This document shows positions 55,093-64,000 of a stretch of 64,000 nt of DNA, one piece after another; the stretch's first letter is position 1, and each line of letters begins with the position of its first letter. Source of the DNA: Heterobasidion occidentale. Its lineage: Eukaryota > Basidiomycota > Agaricomycetes > Russulales > Bondarzewiaceae. The position numbers and the translations under genes were made by a program. The notes under the pieces are model-generated. The model made no database searches, was not told the origin of the DNA, and saw nothing but the letters and a program-made list of their open reading frames with translations. The DNA is taken from assembly GCA_039111635.1 (NCBI GenBank), contig JBCAQO010000003.1, forward strand, positions 3,596,001 to 3,660,000, written 5' to 3'.

Positions 55093-56391
55093 TCTCTGGA
55101 GGAAAATCGCTCTCAGAAAGCTGCTCGTTGGGAGGTTAGATGGGGACAACACATTTCTGGAGGAACATCGCTCTCAGAAGCCGCGCGACGCCATTGGGCT
55201 ACGGCCGCTTGATGGCAGGGTGGGACGCAAAGGACGAGGGCCTACGAGCAACGCATTTCTGGAGGAACCTCGCTCTCAGAAAGCTGATTGCCGAGAGGAT
55301 ATACGAAGATGGCCTGGGAACATCACATTTCTGGAGGAACCTCGCTCTCAGAAATGTCTCTCGACAGCCGCGAACCGCGCGCCGCCGTCTGATTGCGGTA
55401 GCTCGATGGCAAGGTGCGATGGAAAGAGCTTCGGCCTATGGGCAACGCATATCTGGAGGAAGGTCACTCTCAGAAAGCTGGTTGCCGGGAGGATAAATGG
55501 AAAGGCTCTGGGGACAACGCATTTCTGGAGGAAGGTCGCTCTCAAAAAGCTCGACAGGACGATAGAGGTGGCCGGCAAACAGCACATTTCTGGAGGAAAG
55601 TCGCTCTCAGAAAACTGCTCGTTGGGGGGAGAGATGGGGATAACACATTCATGGAGGAAGACGCTCTAAGATATGTGTCTCAACAGCCGCGCAACGCCAT
55701 CTGACTACACCCGCTTGATGGCAGGGTGGGACGCAAAGAACGACGGCCTATGGGCAGCGCATTTCTGGAGGAAGGCCGCTCTCAGAAAGCTGATTGCCGA
55801 GAGGATATACGAAGATGGCCTGGGAACATCACATTTCTGGAGGAAGGTCGCTCTCAGAAATGTCTCCCGACAGCCGCTAAACACGCGACGCCGTCTGACT
55901 ACGGCCGCTTGATGTCGGGGGAATGACAACGCACTTCTGGAGGAAAATCGCTCTCAGAAAGCTGCTCGACAGGAGGATAGACGGTGGCGGAGTGAGAGCA
56001 ACCCATTCCCGGAGGAGGGTCACTCTCAGAAATTTGTCGATAGAGCTAAGAGCTGGTAATATGACGACGTCCGTACAGACATTCGGCCAAAGAGTGACCG
56101 TGGGACCGAAATCGCTGACCGTGGGAGCGGAGCTCACATGACTTCAAGTTGCCCCACTCATAGTCCTCAGGCGGTCGTCGTTGGGCAGCATCGTGTTTCG
56201 CGGCTGTCTAGGCAGTTTCTGAGAGCGTTTTTCCTCCAGAATTTGTCTTGTGGCGTCCTTATCGGTTGAAAGCTTTATTCCTTCATCTTCAAGTCTCCCT
56301 TTCCTTCCAGTCATCCCGCGGTCGTCACTGGGCGGTACCGTGTTTTCCGCGGCTGTCTAGGCAGTTTCTGAGAGCGTTTTTCCTCCAGAAA
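55093..56391. repeat. Array of 14 interspersed 27-bp imperfect palindromic repeats, left arm
   Basis: Consensus TTTCTGGAGGAA, then 2-3 variable bases, then CGCTCTCAGAAA; the ends TTTCTG and CAGAAA are inverted copies. Copies start at 55093, 55154, 55256, 55328, 55450, 55522, 55587, 55646 (degenerate), 55762, 55834, 55934 and 56006, plus two in reverse orientation at 56216 and 56365. Spacings are 61, 102, 72, 122, 72, 65, 59, 116, 72, 100, 72, 210 and 149. Spacers fall into a short type (beginning GCTG-TGCCGAGAGGATA) and a long type (CAGCCGCG-GATGGCAGGGTGGGACG), which largely alternate. The block lies directly upstream of the orphan gene at 56501. No coding frame accounts for the conservation, though frames stay open across it. 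Confidence 0.88.
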
Positions 56392-56500
56392 TAGTCTTGT
56401 GCCGCTCTTGTGCCACATCTGTTGAGACCTCTACTTTTCGTCTCCTTCACGTCGACGCACTCTCCTCCAGCAATTGTTCCGCTTCGATCTTTTCATCACA

Positions 56501-57756
56501 ATGAAAGCCTCCGTCTCCCGAGACCAATACCCCTGGGTTGAAGTCACGAGGTCGCAGCAGTCGGCATGGGTAGTTGTCGCATTTCGCCCCTGCCCTACCA
56601 TGAGTTCCACATCTTACATCTCCAGAAACGCATTCACCCCGCCAGCGGACGTGACCTTCGACGCTGATCCATCTCGTGCCGGACGCCTGAAACCGTACGA
56701 TTGGGCAGTAGATCCAGCTCCTCATGACTCGCGTTTTCCCTGGAGGCCCTTCATCCCAGTTGATCCTGGATCCATCAGGGGTGACTCTTCGGAATGGATT
56801 TTTCCAGCCTCCGAAGCAAGTCATGACTTTTATTGCTTCCCTTCTCGGACCATTCGCCCAGGATTGGTCAAGGCACACAACCAGATCAGAGCTTTTATCA
56901 TCCGTTGTACCAGTGCGTTGAGAGACATTCTTGACTGGGATGGCAACCGGCCTCTCGAGGTTAGTGTGTTGCAGGAAGGGATTGTCTATCCCTGGAAAAC
57001 TGAAGAGGATGCACATATCACCTTTTGGCGATTACGTCGTCCCTTTCTCGACTGCTTTGGATTCATCAGCTTTCTTGTCTGGAGGATTGAGCAGGGGTTT
57101 GGGCCGAAAGTGAGTGCTTTACAGGGTTGAGGTTTCTGCTTATATCTCATGTCTTGCTTTCTAGTGGCGTGATCGTCCTAAGGCTCAGGCCTCTTTGTCA
57201 TTTGCTTTCGACCAACTGGATAAGTTCATCTTGGGCGCTCGCATCCGTGGAGTCACCATCGTCACACAGGGCTATCCAACCTGGGGTCCCGAAATGAAGA
57301 CGACTTGGGAGCTTCTCAAGCTCGCACGAATCAATATTGCATACTCTTGGAGCGCTCGACAAGCGGGAGAGGTCAGCGCATTCGGTGACCTCAGGCCCGA
57401 TCGGTGGCGACTTAACGGGAAACCGTTCACGATTGTGTCCTACAAACCCCCGCCACAGACAACGTACCTGGCAATGCTGTGGGGTGACGATCGTGGCATC
57501 ATCGGCTCCAAAAAAGACAGAAGATGGGAGGATTACTACTGTTCAGCCTCTTATCTATCCGCAGACGATTGCGTCAACGTGCGCGTGTTTTACATGGAGA
57601 CACAGATCGGGCTGGATCAGGACGATAGTGACGCTGAAGATCGTGAGGGTTGCACAGACCCTCCCTCCATTAGGGGGCGCACTTTCCACCTGATCGACTG
57701 TGATATCAGCCGTCTTCGCCCAGAGAAAAAGCACGCAGAAATACTCAAGAAGAGAG
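56501..57756 (+). CDS. Orphan Agaricomycete protein, left-arm copy, 3' end lost in the assembly gap
   Basis: Exons 56501-57109 and 57165 onward, to the gap at 57757. The first in-frame ATG is 56501 (MKASVSRDQYPWVEV). Characteristic segments: YISRNAFTPPADVTFDADPS, LKPYDWAVDPAPHDSRFPWR, PFIPVDPGSIRGDS, EWIFPASEASHDFYCFPSRT, GIVYPWKTEEDAHITFWRLR, RPFLDCFGFISFLVWRIEQG. Exon 2 carries WRDRPKAQASLSFAFDQLDK and NIAYSWSARQAGEV with a two-strand PP segment. The complete copy on the right arm shows that a proline-rich tail follows. I recognise the sequence style from other Agaricomycete genomes, where such genes are multi-copy, but know no domain name or function. The protein is soluble, with no signal peptide. 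Confidence 0.65.
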
Positions 57757-57856
57757 NNNNNNNNNNNNNNNNNNNNNNNNNNNNNNNNNNNNNNNNNNNN
57801 NNNNNNNNNNNNNNNNNNNNNNNNNNNNNNNNNNNNNNNNNNNNNNNNNNNNNNNN
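57757..57856. other. Assembly gap (100 N)
   Basis: A run of exactly 100 N, the conventional mark for a gap of unknown size. It lies where the left arm would enter the GC-rich proline minisatellite seen on the right side, a typical place for assembly to fail. Confidence 0.99.
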
Positions 57857-59722
57857 TTTTTGCGCTCTGAGATTGAAGAAAACGCATACCTGAGATGCTC
57901 CGATGACTCGGACCGTCCAACGCCTTGAACGTGATCTTCAGAGTGCGGCTGGAATGATGATGACACTGCACCAGGGGTGTCAATGTGCATCTGCACCTCC
58001 TGTGACGTGTTGCCGCTGGACAACGTACCACCCCTGTACGACGTATTGCTACCAGGCGACACATTTGACAGCTGATGTTGCGAAGGGGCAGGCAGAGGAG
58101 GGGCGGGTAGAGGAGAGGCAGGCGGAGAAGGGGCTGGAGGGGCTGGCAGAGGAGGGGCTGGCGAAGGAGGGGCTGGCGGAGGAGGGGCTGGCGGAGGAGG
58201 GCTGGCGGAGGAGGGGCTGGCGGAGGAGGGCTGGCGGAGGAGGGGCTGGCGGAGGAGGGGCTGGCGAGGAGGGGCTGGCGGAGGAGGGGCTGGCGGAGGA
58301 GGGGCTGGCGGAGGAGGGGCTGGCGGAGGGCTGGCGGAGGAGGCTGGCGGAGGAGGGGCTGGCGGAGGAGGGGCTGGACGAGGAGGGGCAGGTCGAGACA
58401 GGGCAGAACGAGGAATGCGATCGTGGTCGTATAGGAGAACCGCAGAAAGGCGACTGTTAGACGCTGCTCTCTTCTTGAGTATTTCTGCGTGCTTTTTCTC
58501 TGGGCGAAGACGGCTGATATCACAGTCGATCAGGTGGAAAGTGCGCCCCCTAATGGAGGGAGGGTCTGTGCAACCCTCACGATCTTCAGCGTCACTATCG
58601 TCCTGATCCAGCCCGATCTGTGTCTCCATGTAAAACACGCGCACGTTGACGCAATCGTCTGCGGATAGATAAGAGGCTGAACAGTAGTAATCCTCCCATC
58701 TTCTGTCTTTTTTGGAGCCGATGATGCCACGATCGTCACCCCACAGCATTGCCAGGTACGTTGTCTGTGGCGGGGGTTTGTAGGACACAATCGTGAACGG
58801 TTTCCCGTTAAGTCGCCACCGATCGGGCCTGAGGTCACCGAATGCGCTGACCTCTCCCGCTTGTCGAGCGCTCCAAGAGTATGCAATATTGATTCGTGCG
58901 AGCTTGAGAAGCTCCCAAGTCGTCTTCATTTCGGGACCCCAGGTTGGATAGCCCTGTGTGACGATGGTGACTCCACGGATGCGAGCGCCCAAGATGAACT
59001 TATCCAGTTGGTCGAAAGCAAATGACAAAGAGGCCTGAGCCTTAGGACGATCACGCCACTAGAAAGCAAGACATGAGATATAAGCAGAAACCTCAACCCT
59101 GTAAAGCACTCACTTTCGGCCCAAACCCCTGCTCAATCCTCCAGACAAGAAAGCTGATGAATCCAAAGCAGTCGAGAAAGGGACGACGTAATCGCCAAAA
59201 GGTGATATGTGCATCCTCTTCAGTTTTCCAGGGATAGACAATCCCTTCCTGCAACACACTAACCTCGAGAGGCCGGTTGCCATCCCAGTCAAGAATGTCT
59301 CTCAACGCACTGGTACAACGGATGATAAAAGCTCTGATCTGGTTGTGTGCCTTGACCAATCCTGGGCGAATGGTCCGAGAAGGGAAGCAATAAAAGTCAT
59401 GACTTGCTTCGGAGGCTGGAAAAATCCATTCCGAAGAGTCACCCCTGATGGATCCAGGATCAACTGGGATGAAGGGCCTCCAGGGAAAACGCGAGTCATG
59501 AGGAGCTGGATCTACTGCCCAATCGTACGGTTTCAGGCGTCCGGCACGAGATGGATCAGCGTCGAAGGTCACGTCCGCTGGCGGGGTGAATGCGTTTCTG
59601 GAGATGTAAGATGTGGAACTCATGGTAGGGCAGGGGCGAAATGCGACAACTACCCATGCCGACTGCTGCGACCTCGTGACTTCAACCCAGGGGTATTGGT
59701 CTCGGGAGACGGAGGCTTTCAT
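57857..59722 (-). CDS. Orphan Agaricomycete protein, right-arm copy, with proline-rich repeat tail
   Basis: Same protein as the left-arm copy, on the opposite strand: exon 1 is 59114-59722 and exon 2 runs from 59058 to the gap without a stop. Beyond the part shared with the left arm, the frame passes AASNSRLSAVLLYDHDRIPR into about 90 residues of PAPP/SASP repeats (encoded by the minisatellite 58081-58396). It then gives a Ser/Gly/His-rich end: HQLSNVSPGSNTSYRGGTL, QEVQMHIDTPGAVSSSFQPH, EHLRYAFSSISERK. The frame is still open at the N run, so the C-terminus is missing. The proline tail could be a flexible or SH3/WW-binding segment; that is inference. Confidence 0.62.
58081..58396. repeat. GC-rich minisatellite, unit GGCGGAGGAGGGGCT (15 bp)
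   Basis: About 20 imperfect units, with shortened ones (12 and 6 bases) that change the reading phase locally. On the minus strand it encodes Pro/Ala/Ser repeats of the orphan protein. It sits between the arms of the inverted repeat, close to the centre at about 58110. Confidence 0.92.
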
Positions 59723-59831
59723 TGTGATGAAAAGATCGAAGCGGAACAATTGCTGGAGGAGAGTGCGTCGACGTGAAGGAGACGAAAAGTAGAGGTCTCA
59801 ACAGATGTGGCACAAGAGCGGCACAAGACTA

Positions 59832-61130
59832 TTTCTGGAGGAAAAACGCTCTCAGAAACTGCCTAGACAGCCGCGGAAAACACGGTACCGCCCAGTGACG
59901 ACCGCGGGATGACTGGAAGGAAAGGGAGACTTGAAGATGAAGGAATAAAGCTTTCAACCGATAAGGACGCCACAAGACAAATTCTGGAGGAAAAACGCTC
60001 TCAGAAACTGCCTAGACAGCCGCGAAACACGATGCTGCCCAACGACGACCGCCTGAGGACTATGAGTGGGGCAACTTGAAGTCATGTGAGCTCCGCTCCC
60101 ACGGTCAGCGATTTCGGTCCCACGGTCACTCTTTGGCCGAATGTCTGTACGGACGTCGTCATATTACCAGCTCTTAGCTCTATCGACAAATTTCTGAGAG
60201 TGACCCTCCTCCGGGAATGGGTTGCTCTCACTCCGCCACCGTCTATCCTCCTGTCGAGCAGCTTTCTGAGAGCGATTTTCCTCCAGAAGTGCGTTGTCAT
60301 TCCCCCGACATCAAGCGGCCGTAGTCAGACGGCGTCGCGTGTTTAGCGGCTGTCGGGAGACATTTCTGAGAGCGACCTTCCTCCAGAAATGTGATGTTCC
60401 CAGGCCATCTTCGTATATCCTCTCGGCAATCAGCTTTCTGAGAGCGGCCTTCCTCCAGAAATGCGCTGCCCATAGGCCGTCGTTCTTTGCGTCCCACCCT
60501 GCCATCAAGCGGGTGTAGTCAGATGGCGTTGCGCGGCTGTTGAGACACATATCTTAGAGCGTCTTCCTCCATGAATGTGTTATCCCCATCTCTCCCCCCA
60601 ACGAGCAGTTTTCTGAGAGCTTTCCTCCAGAAATGTGCTGTTTGCCGGCCACCTCTATCGTCCTGTCGAGCTTTTTGAGAGCGACCTTCCTCCAGAAATG
60701 CGTTGTCCCCAGAGCCTTTCCATTTATCCTCCCGGCAACCAGCTTTCTGAGAGTGACCTTCCTCCAGATATGCGTTGCCCATAGGCCGAAGCTCTTTCCA
60801 TCGCACCTTGCCATCGAGCTACCGCAATCAGACGGCGGCGCGCGGTTCGCGGCTGTCGAGAGACATTTCTGAGAGCGAGGTTCCTCCAGAAATGTGATGT
60901 TCCCAGGCCATCTTCGTATATCCTCTCGGCAATCAGCTTTCTGAGAGCGAGGTTCCTCCAGAAATGCGTTGCTCGTAGGCCCTCGTCCTTTGCGTCCCAC
61001 CCTGCCATCAAGCGGCCGTAGCCCAATGGCGTCGCGCGGCTTCTGAGAGCGATGTTCCTCCAGAAATGTGTTGTCCCCATCTAACCTCCCAACGAGCAGC
61101 TTTCTGAGAGCGATTTTCCTCCAGAGATCC
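59832..61130. repeat. Array of interspersed 27-bp palindromic repeats, right arm
   Basis: Mirror image of the left-arm array, with the same 14 copies in reverse order. One copy (near 60605-60630) is 3 bases shorter than its left-arm partner, which proves that the two arms are separate sequences in the data and not one sequence entered twice. Confidence 0.88.
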
Positions 61131-63707
61131 ACTACTTTTAAGCCGTGGTTCTTTGCGACTCCATCAGGCAGCGTGCTGCTTCACCGCGTTGCACATAATG
61201 ATGGAAAATATTCACAACGAGACTGGACCTACGAATTGCGATGCTACTGAGATCATCCTCTGCATCAAGAGGAAGATGGACTGGGCATCGCGCTGGATCT
61301 CTCATCGTCGCTTCACATTCGCTGCGGTGATTTGCCAGCAGACATCTTCTCCGGTTTTTTGCCTCAATCTTCTGGTCGAAGAAGCGTGGCCTTATGCTTA
61401 TACCTGGACTCACCTTCTCCAACAAACTCATCAGTCGCCTCGAGGGATTCTATACGACTTTAATAAGGTCCGCATACCGACCAGCTTTGGGCTACTGAGG
61501 CATATCATGCTCATTGGGGCGCAGAACACGGATCTCGCCACGCTCACAGAAGCCACCGCGTACGCTGTTGTCGAGTTTGGTGGATGGAAGAACGACGCGC
61601 TGCCTTGAAAGTGCACATCGATTGTTCGACGTGCGAGAACGTCGTTGGGGATATGTGTCGGGTACGTGACGTCCTCAACTACCATCCGTTTGCGCTTGCA
61701 TTCATTCGCTCACCATACTCGCTCTCCATTCGCATTCGCCTTTCTCCTTAAACCCTTTCACACTTCGCGTTTCGTTTGCGCTCCTCGCACCCTCACCACA
61801 CATCACGACCTACTCTCAATCATGAACCCCAAATACGCTTGGTACCGTCTTAAAGTCTCGACCTCGTTCCACATCGACGCGCTGCGGGGCAAGATTCGAT
61901 TTTTCTTCGGACGTCATCCGCCCGATTGTGGGTTCATTCAATCTGTTCGCGCAGAATTGTAGGTTTTTTGTTGTCTTTTCTGCCGCATCCCTGATCTACA
62001 ACCACAGCCTTGATATTGATGCCGAGGGTTACATTGGCACTGTTGGAAGGAGGGAAGAGGTAGGGGAGAGAGGTGAAAGAGCAGTGAATTCGGAGACGTA
62101 GGTAGTGGGATGAAAAGACAGGACATTTCATACGGTTTGCAGGTCTGGGGTCAAAATTCACGCGGCAGAGAAGATGTCTCAGAGGGCCCTACAGCGCGGT
62201 ATGTTGTCTTCACTCTCATAAATTGTAAAGAAGCTAATGAGGAGGTAACTTAAACTGGGATGCTATTCTAGTTCATGCAAGTTGTCCAGCCAGTTTTCCC
62301 TGAAGCAATTTGCATTGCCTATCCTGTGAACTCTTCCCTCCATCACTCCTCGTTGTTATCCTCGTTGTCGCCCTCGTTGTTGCCATCGCCCATCGCCTCG
62401 CCTGGCTCCCCCTCGTCTTCGCGCCCGTGTTCTTGCCCACGCACGCTCCTCGTCCTTGTTTTGAGTGACGTTGATGCCAGCCGTGCGGCGCGTGGTTTCG
62501 AACTGCTCGACTGCCTTGTCTTCTTCGGTAAGATACTACACGAAGAAATGGACTTTGTCACATTCCATCGGCCGCATACATACAGTTGACGCGGGGATCT
62601 TCGATTTACACCCGCAAGCGTGACCACACGAAATGCGACAGCAAGGAAAGGAGAACGCACGTCGAGTCAGCAGTCCCGGAGCCCACCGGCCCAGACGTTC
62701 ACAGCGAGCGAACAGTCGACGCTCAAGGAGTTCCGTGTACGTGCCCCTGTCCCTTCGATGCTGCCGTGACCACACCATACTCACAGCCGTAGCAGACACA
62801 CCTCCCCGAGATATTTGCGAGCATGTACGACAAGCTGGATGCGAAGACAGCGCTCTATGGCGCAAATAAAGATCTGATCGTCATATCCAGCGACATACAG
62901 CGGTTCCTTCGGTGTGCTCCGCTGGTTTGGCTTCAACAGCTCGTGTTCCCACACACCGGCTGACACGTGCCCCCTTGCGCCGCAGGCGTACGAGTTCTTC
63001 ATGAATGATCCGGGCTCCCTGACGTAGATTTTCTGGCTCTTCAAGCCTTTGCTCTCCGCCAACACCCTCGCGAAGACAAAGGTCGCTGGGAGCGGCGCAC
63101 ATGCGATCGGGGCAGAGCTGTGGCTGCTCATCATCAACGACAAGCTTCCAACGTGATACGGCGACACCGTGGCCGACACCCCATTCTGATCATGTCCCCC
63201 CCTTTCCTCCAATTCCTTTGTGCCGCATTTGCACCTCTTAAAGGCGCCTTCAAAGCACTCCATCACCGCGCTCTCCCACTTTTCCTTCTTGATCTGCGTC
63301 CACAAAGTGTCCCTCGTCCAGCATGCGGACTGCAGGCCCACCGCCATGCAAGGCAACGGCATGAACGTGAACGAGACACAGAGCGCGCGCTCCGCGTCCG
63401 GCAGGCGCGTCTGCAGTGCCGTAGCTAGAGGCGAGGGTCAGGGCGCCGCGCCGGGGTGGACCCGGCGATGCGGAGGGCTTGCGTTGTGCAGTACTTAGTG
63501 ATTTTCCAGTAGCCGGTAGCGCGTCCTGTGGCAGGGACGGGGCGGAGTCGGGGCGGGCAGGAGGACAAACAAGATGAGTAACGATGAGGGTGTTGAGTTT
63601 ATTGAGGGTGGCCTCGCCGCTGTCTTCGAGATCGGAGACGCCTTGCGCGACGAGCCATGGATGTGTCAGTGGCACAGCATAGTGAAGAGGCGCGCAGCTC
63701 TGTCCAG
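61131..63707. other. Right-arm accessory sequence without a firm gene call
   Basis: Mirror of 52500-55092. A plus-strand frame at 61153-61608 differs from its left-arm partner at 54599-54979 in the first 60 residues, because of the small replaced stretch near 61330; after that the residues are the same. No family recognised. Confidence 0.33.
62810..63230 (+). pseudogene. Possible decayed CRAL-TRIO (Sec14-like) fragment, right arm
   Basis: Identical to 52977-53397 in reverse, including both nonsense codons (TAG at about 63026 and TGA at about 63155). That both arms share the stops shows the decay came before the inversion or duplication. Confidence 0.33.
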
Positions 63708-64000
63708 GACATATGTTAGCAAGAATAGAACGTTTGCGTAGAGACTAGAGTGATCCACATTCAACTTTTATTATCTTTTTGCGAAACAGTTTATGATACG
63801 CAACACTGGTCAGTCTCGTGTGCGCTTGACCGAGATGTAACATGTGTGTGCGGTTTTGTTTTTCGTGTGTGATGTCATTCTCGTGTGTTCGGGAGTTGTG
63901 CAGTCTCGTGGGGAGCTTAGTTTTCGTGGGAACCTCCATTGTCGTGCGGAATGAATAAAACGACACTTTGACCGCCATACACAGCAAGGCTTCAACCACG

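Larger units (their letters stand above)
52207..57756 (+). repeat. Left arm of a giant inverted repeat (about 5.5 kb)
   Basis: Reverse complement of 58467-64000. Paired coordinates sum to 116207 over 52207-54860, to 116220 around 55100-55590, and to 116223 from about 55610 to 57756. The arms therefore differ by one replaced or deleted stretch (13 bases, near 54860-54895 versus 61325-61345) and one 3-base deletion (near 55600 versus 60618). The encoded frames compared are otherwise identical residue for residue. The arm ends at the assembly gap on the inner side. Its outer end cannot be set because the mirror position is the window edge. Confidence 0.95.
58467..64000 (-). repeat. Right arm of the giant inverted repeat
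   Basis: Reverse complement of 52207-57756, as described for the left arm. It may continue past the window end. The sequence between the arms (57757-58466) is the gap plus the minisatellite. The true symmetry centre would therefore fall inside the proline-tail coding sequence if the gap hides a second copy of it. Confidence 0.95.

Noticed and set aside
55088..55669. 193-codon plus-strand frame across the 27-bp repeats as a gene
   Set aside because: All three frames remain open there because the repeats lack stops. The copies fall in different frames (FWRK, FLEE, ISGGK), so there is no consistent protein repeat.
55093..56391. True CRISPR array
   Set aside because: Spacers are partly homologous to each other and variable in length, repeats are degenerate, two copies are inverted, and this is a eukaryotic genome with no cas genes. 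Kept only as an interspersed repeat array.
57555..58523. Long frames through the minisatellite on both strands (for example a plus-strand Glu/Gly-rich frame at 57903-58460)
   Set aside because: A 15-bp stop-free repeat is open in all frames. Only the minus-strand frame joins the orphan gene exons.

Overview
The window looks like a piece of an Agaricomycete (mushroom-forming basidiomycete) genome, perhaps from a polypore. The evidence is: dense 50-70 nt introns with GT-AG ends and CTRAY-like branch sites; conserved eukaryotic genes (bromodomain AAA ATPase, RFC1, MGMT, SNO/PdxT glutaminase, Ulp1 protease); and several families I know only from Agaricomycetes (DUF6697, DUF6698, an F-box/leucine-rich family, a WTxTHGFFAxMGGF membrane family). 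All gene models below are hand-spliced from reading frame, splice motifs and family knowledge. No alignment or RNA evidence was available.

Layout. 1-1254: the 3' end of a Yta7/ATAD2-type gene. 1.5-7.3 kb: a tandem duplication of about 2.7 kb carrying two multi-exon DUF6697 genes. The duplicated unit also copied the tail of the neighbouring F-box gene. 7.2-13.3 kb, minus strand: an F-box gene, then a 21-exon RFC1 gene with one apparent single-base frameshift. 13.3-16.8 kb: almost nothing recogn­isable. 16.8-17.5 kb: MGMT DNA repair methyltransferase (minus). 17.5-20.5 kb: no recognisable gene. 20.5-21.4 kb: SNO/PdxT glutaminase of vitamin B6 synthesis (plus). 21.7-23.0 kb: a frameshifted membrane-protein gene (minus).

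24.5-41.9 kb: three diverged copies of a segmental unit of about 4 kb. Each carries a C2H2/C2HC zinc-finger gene (minus strand) with a conserved 52-nt first exon, and each has about 2 kb of related but non-coding upstream DNA. Two decayed fragments of the same gene lie between units 2 and 3. A broken lineage-specific gene follows unit 3 (41.9-43.6 kb).

45.4-52.0 kb: a compact block of four intact or nearly intact multi-exon genes: a DUF6698 gene, an orphan with a WKWW motif, a Ulp1-type SUMO/NEDD8 protease, and a second orphan. 52.2-64.0 kb: a giant near-perfect inverted repeat with arms of about 5.5 kb around a proline-codon minisatellite and a 100-N assembly gap. Each arm carries an orphan gene with a proline-rich tail and an array of 14 short, imperfectly palindromic 27-bp repeats.

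The housekeeping genes are unrelated jobs that happen to be neighbours (replication clamp loading, alkylation repair, PLP synthesis, chromatin ATPase). The right half is a dynamic accessory region built by duplication and inversion. The strongest candidates for something undescribed are the zinc-finger segmental family, the interspersed palindromic repeat array within the inverted repeat, and the Ulp1/DUF6698/orphan gene block. Several single-base frame breaks in otherwise conserved genes suggest a draft assembly with residual indels, so breaks should be confirmed with reads before calling pseudogenes.
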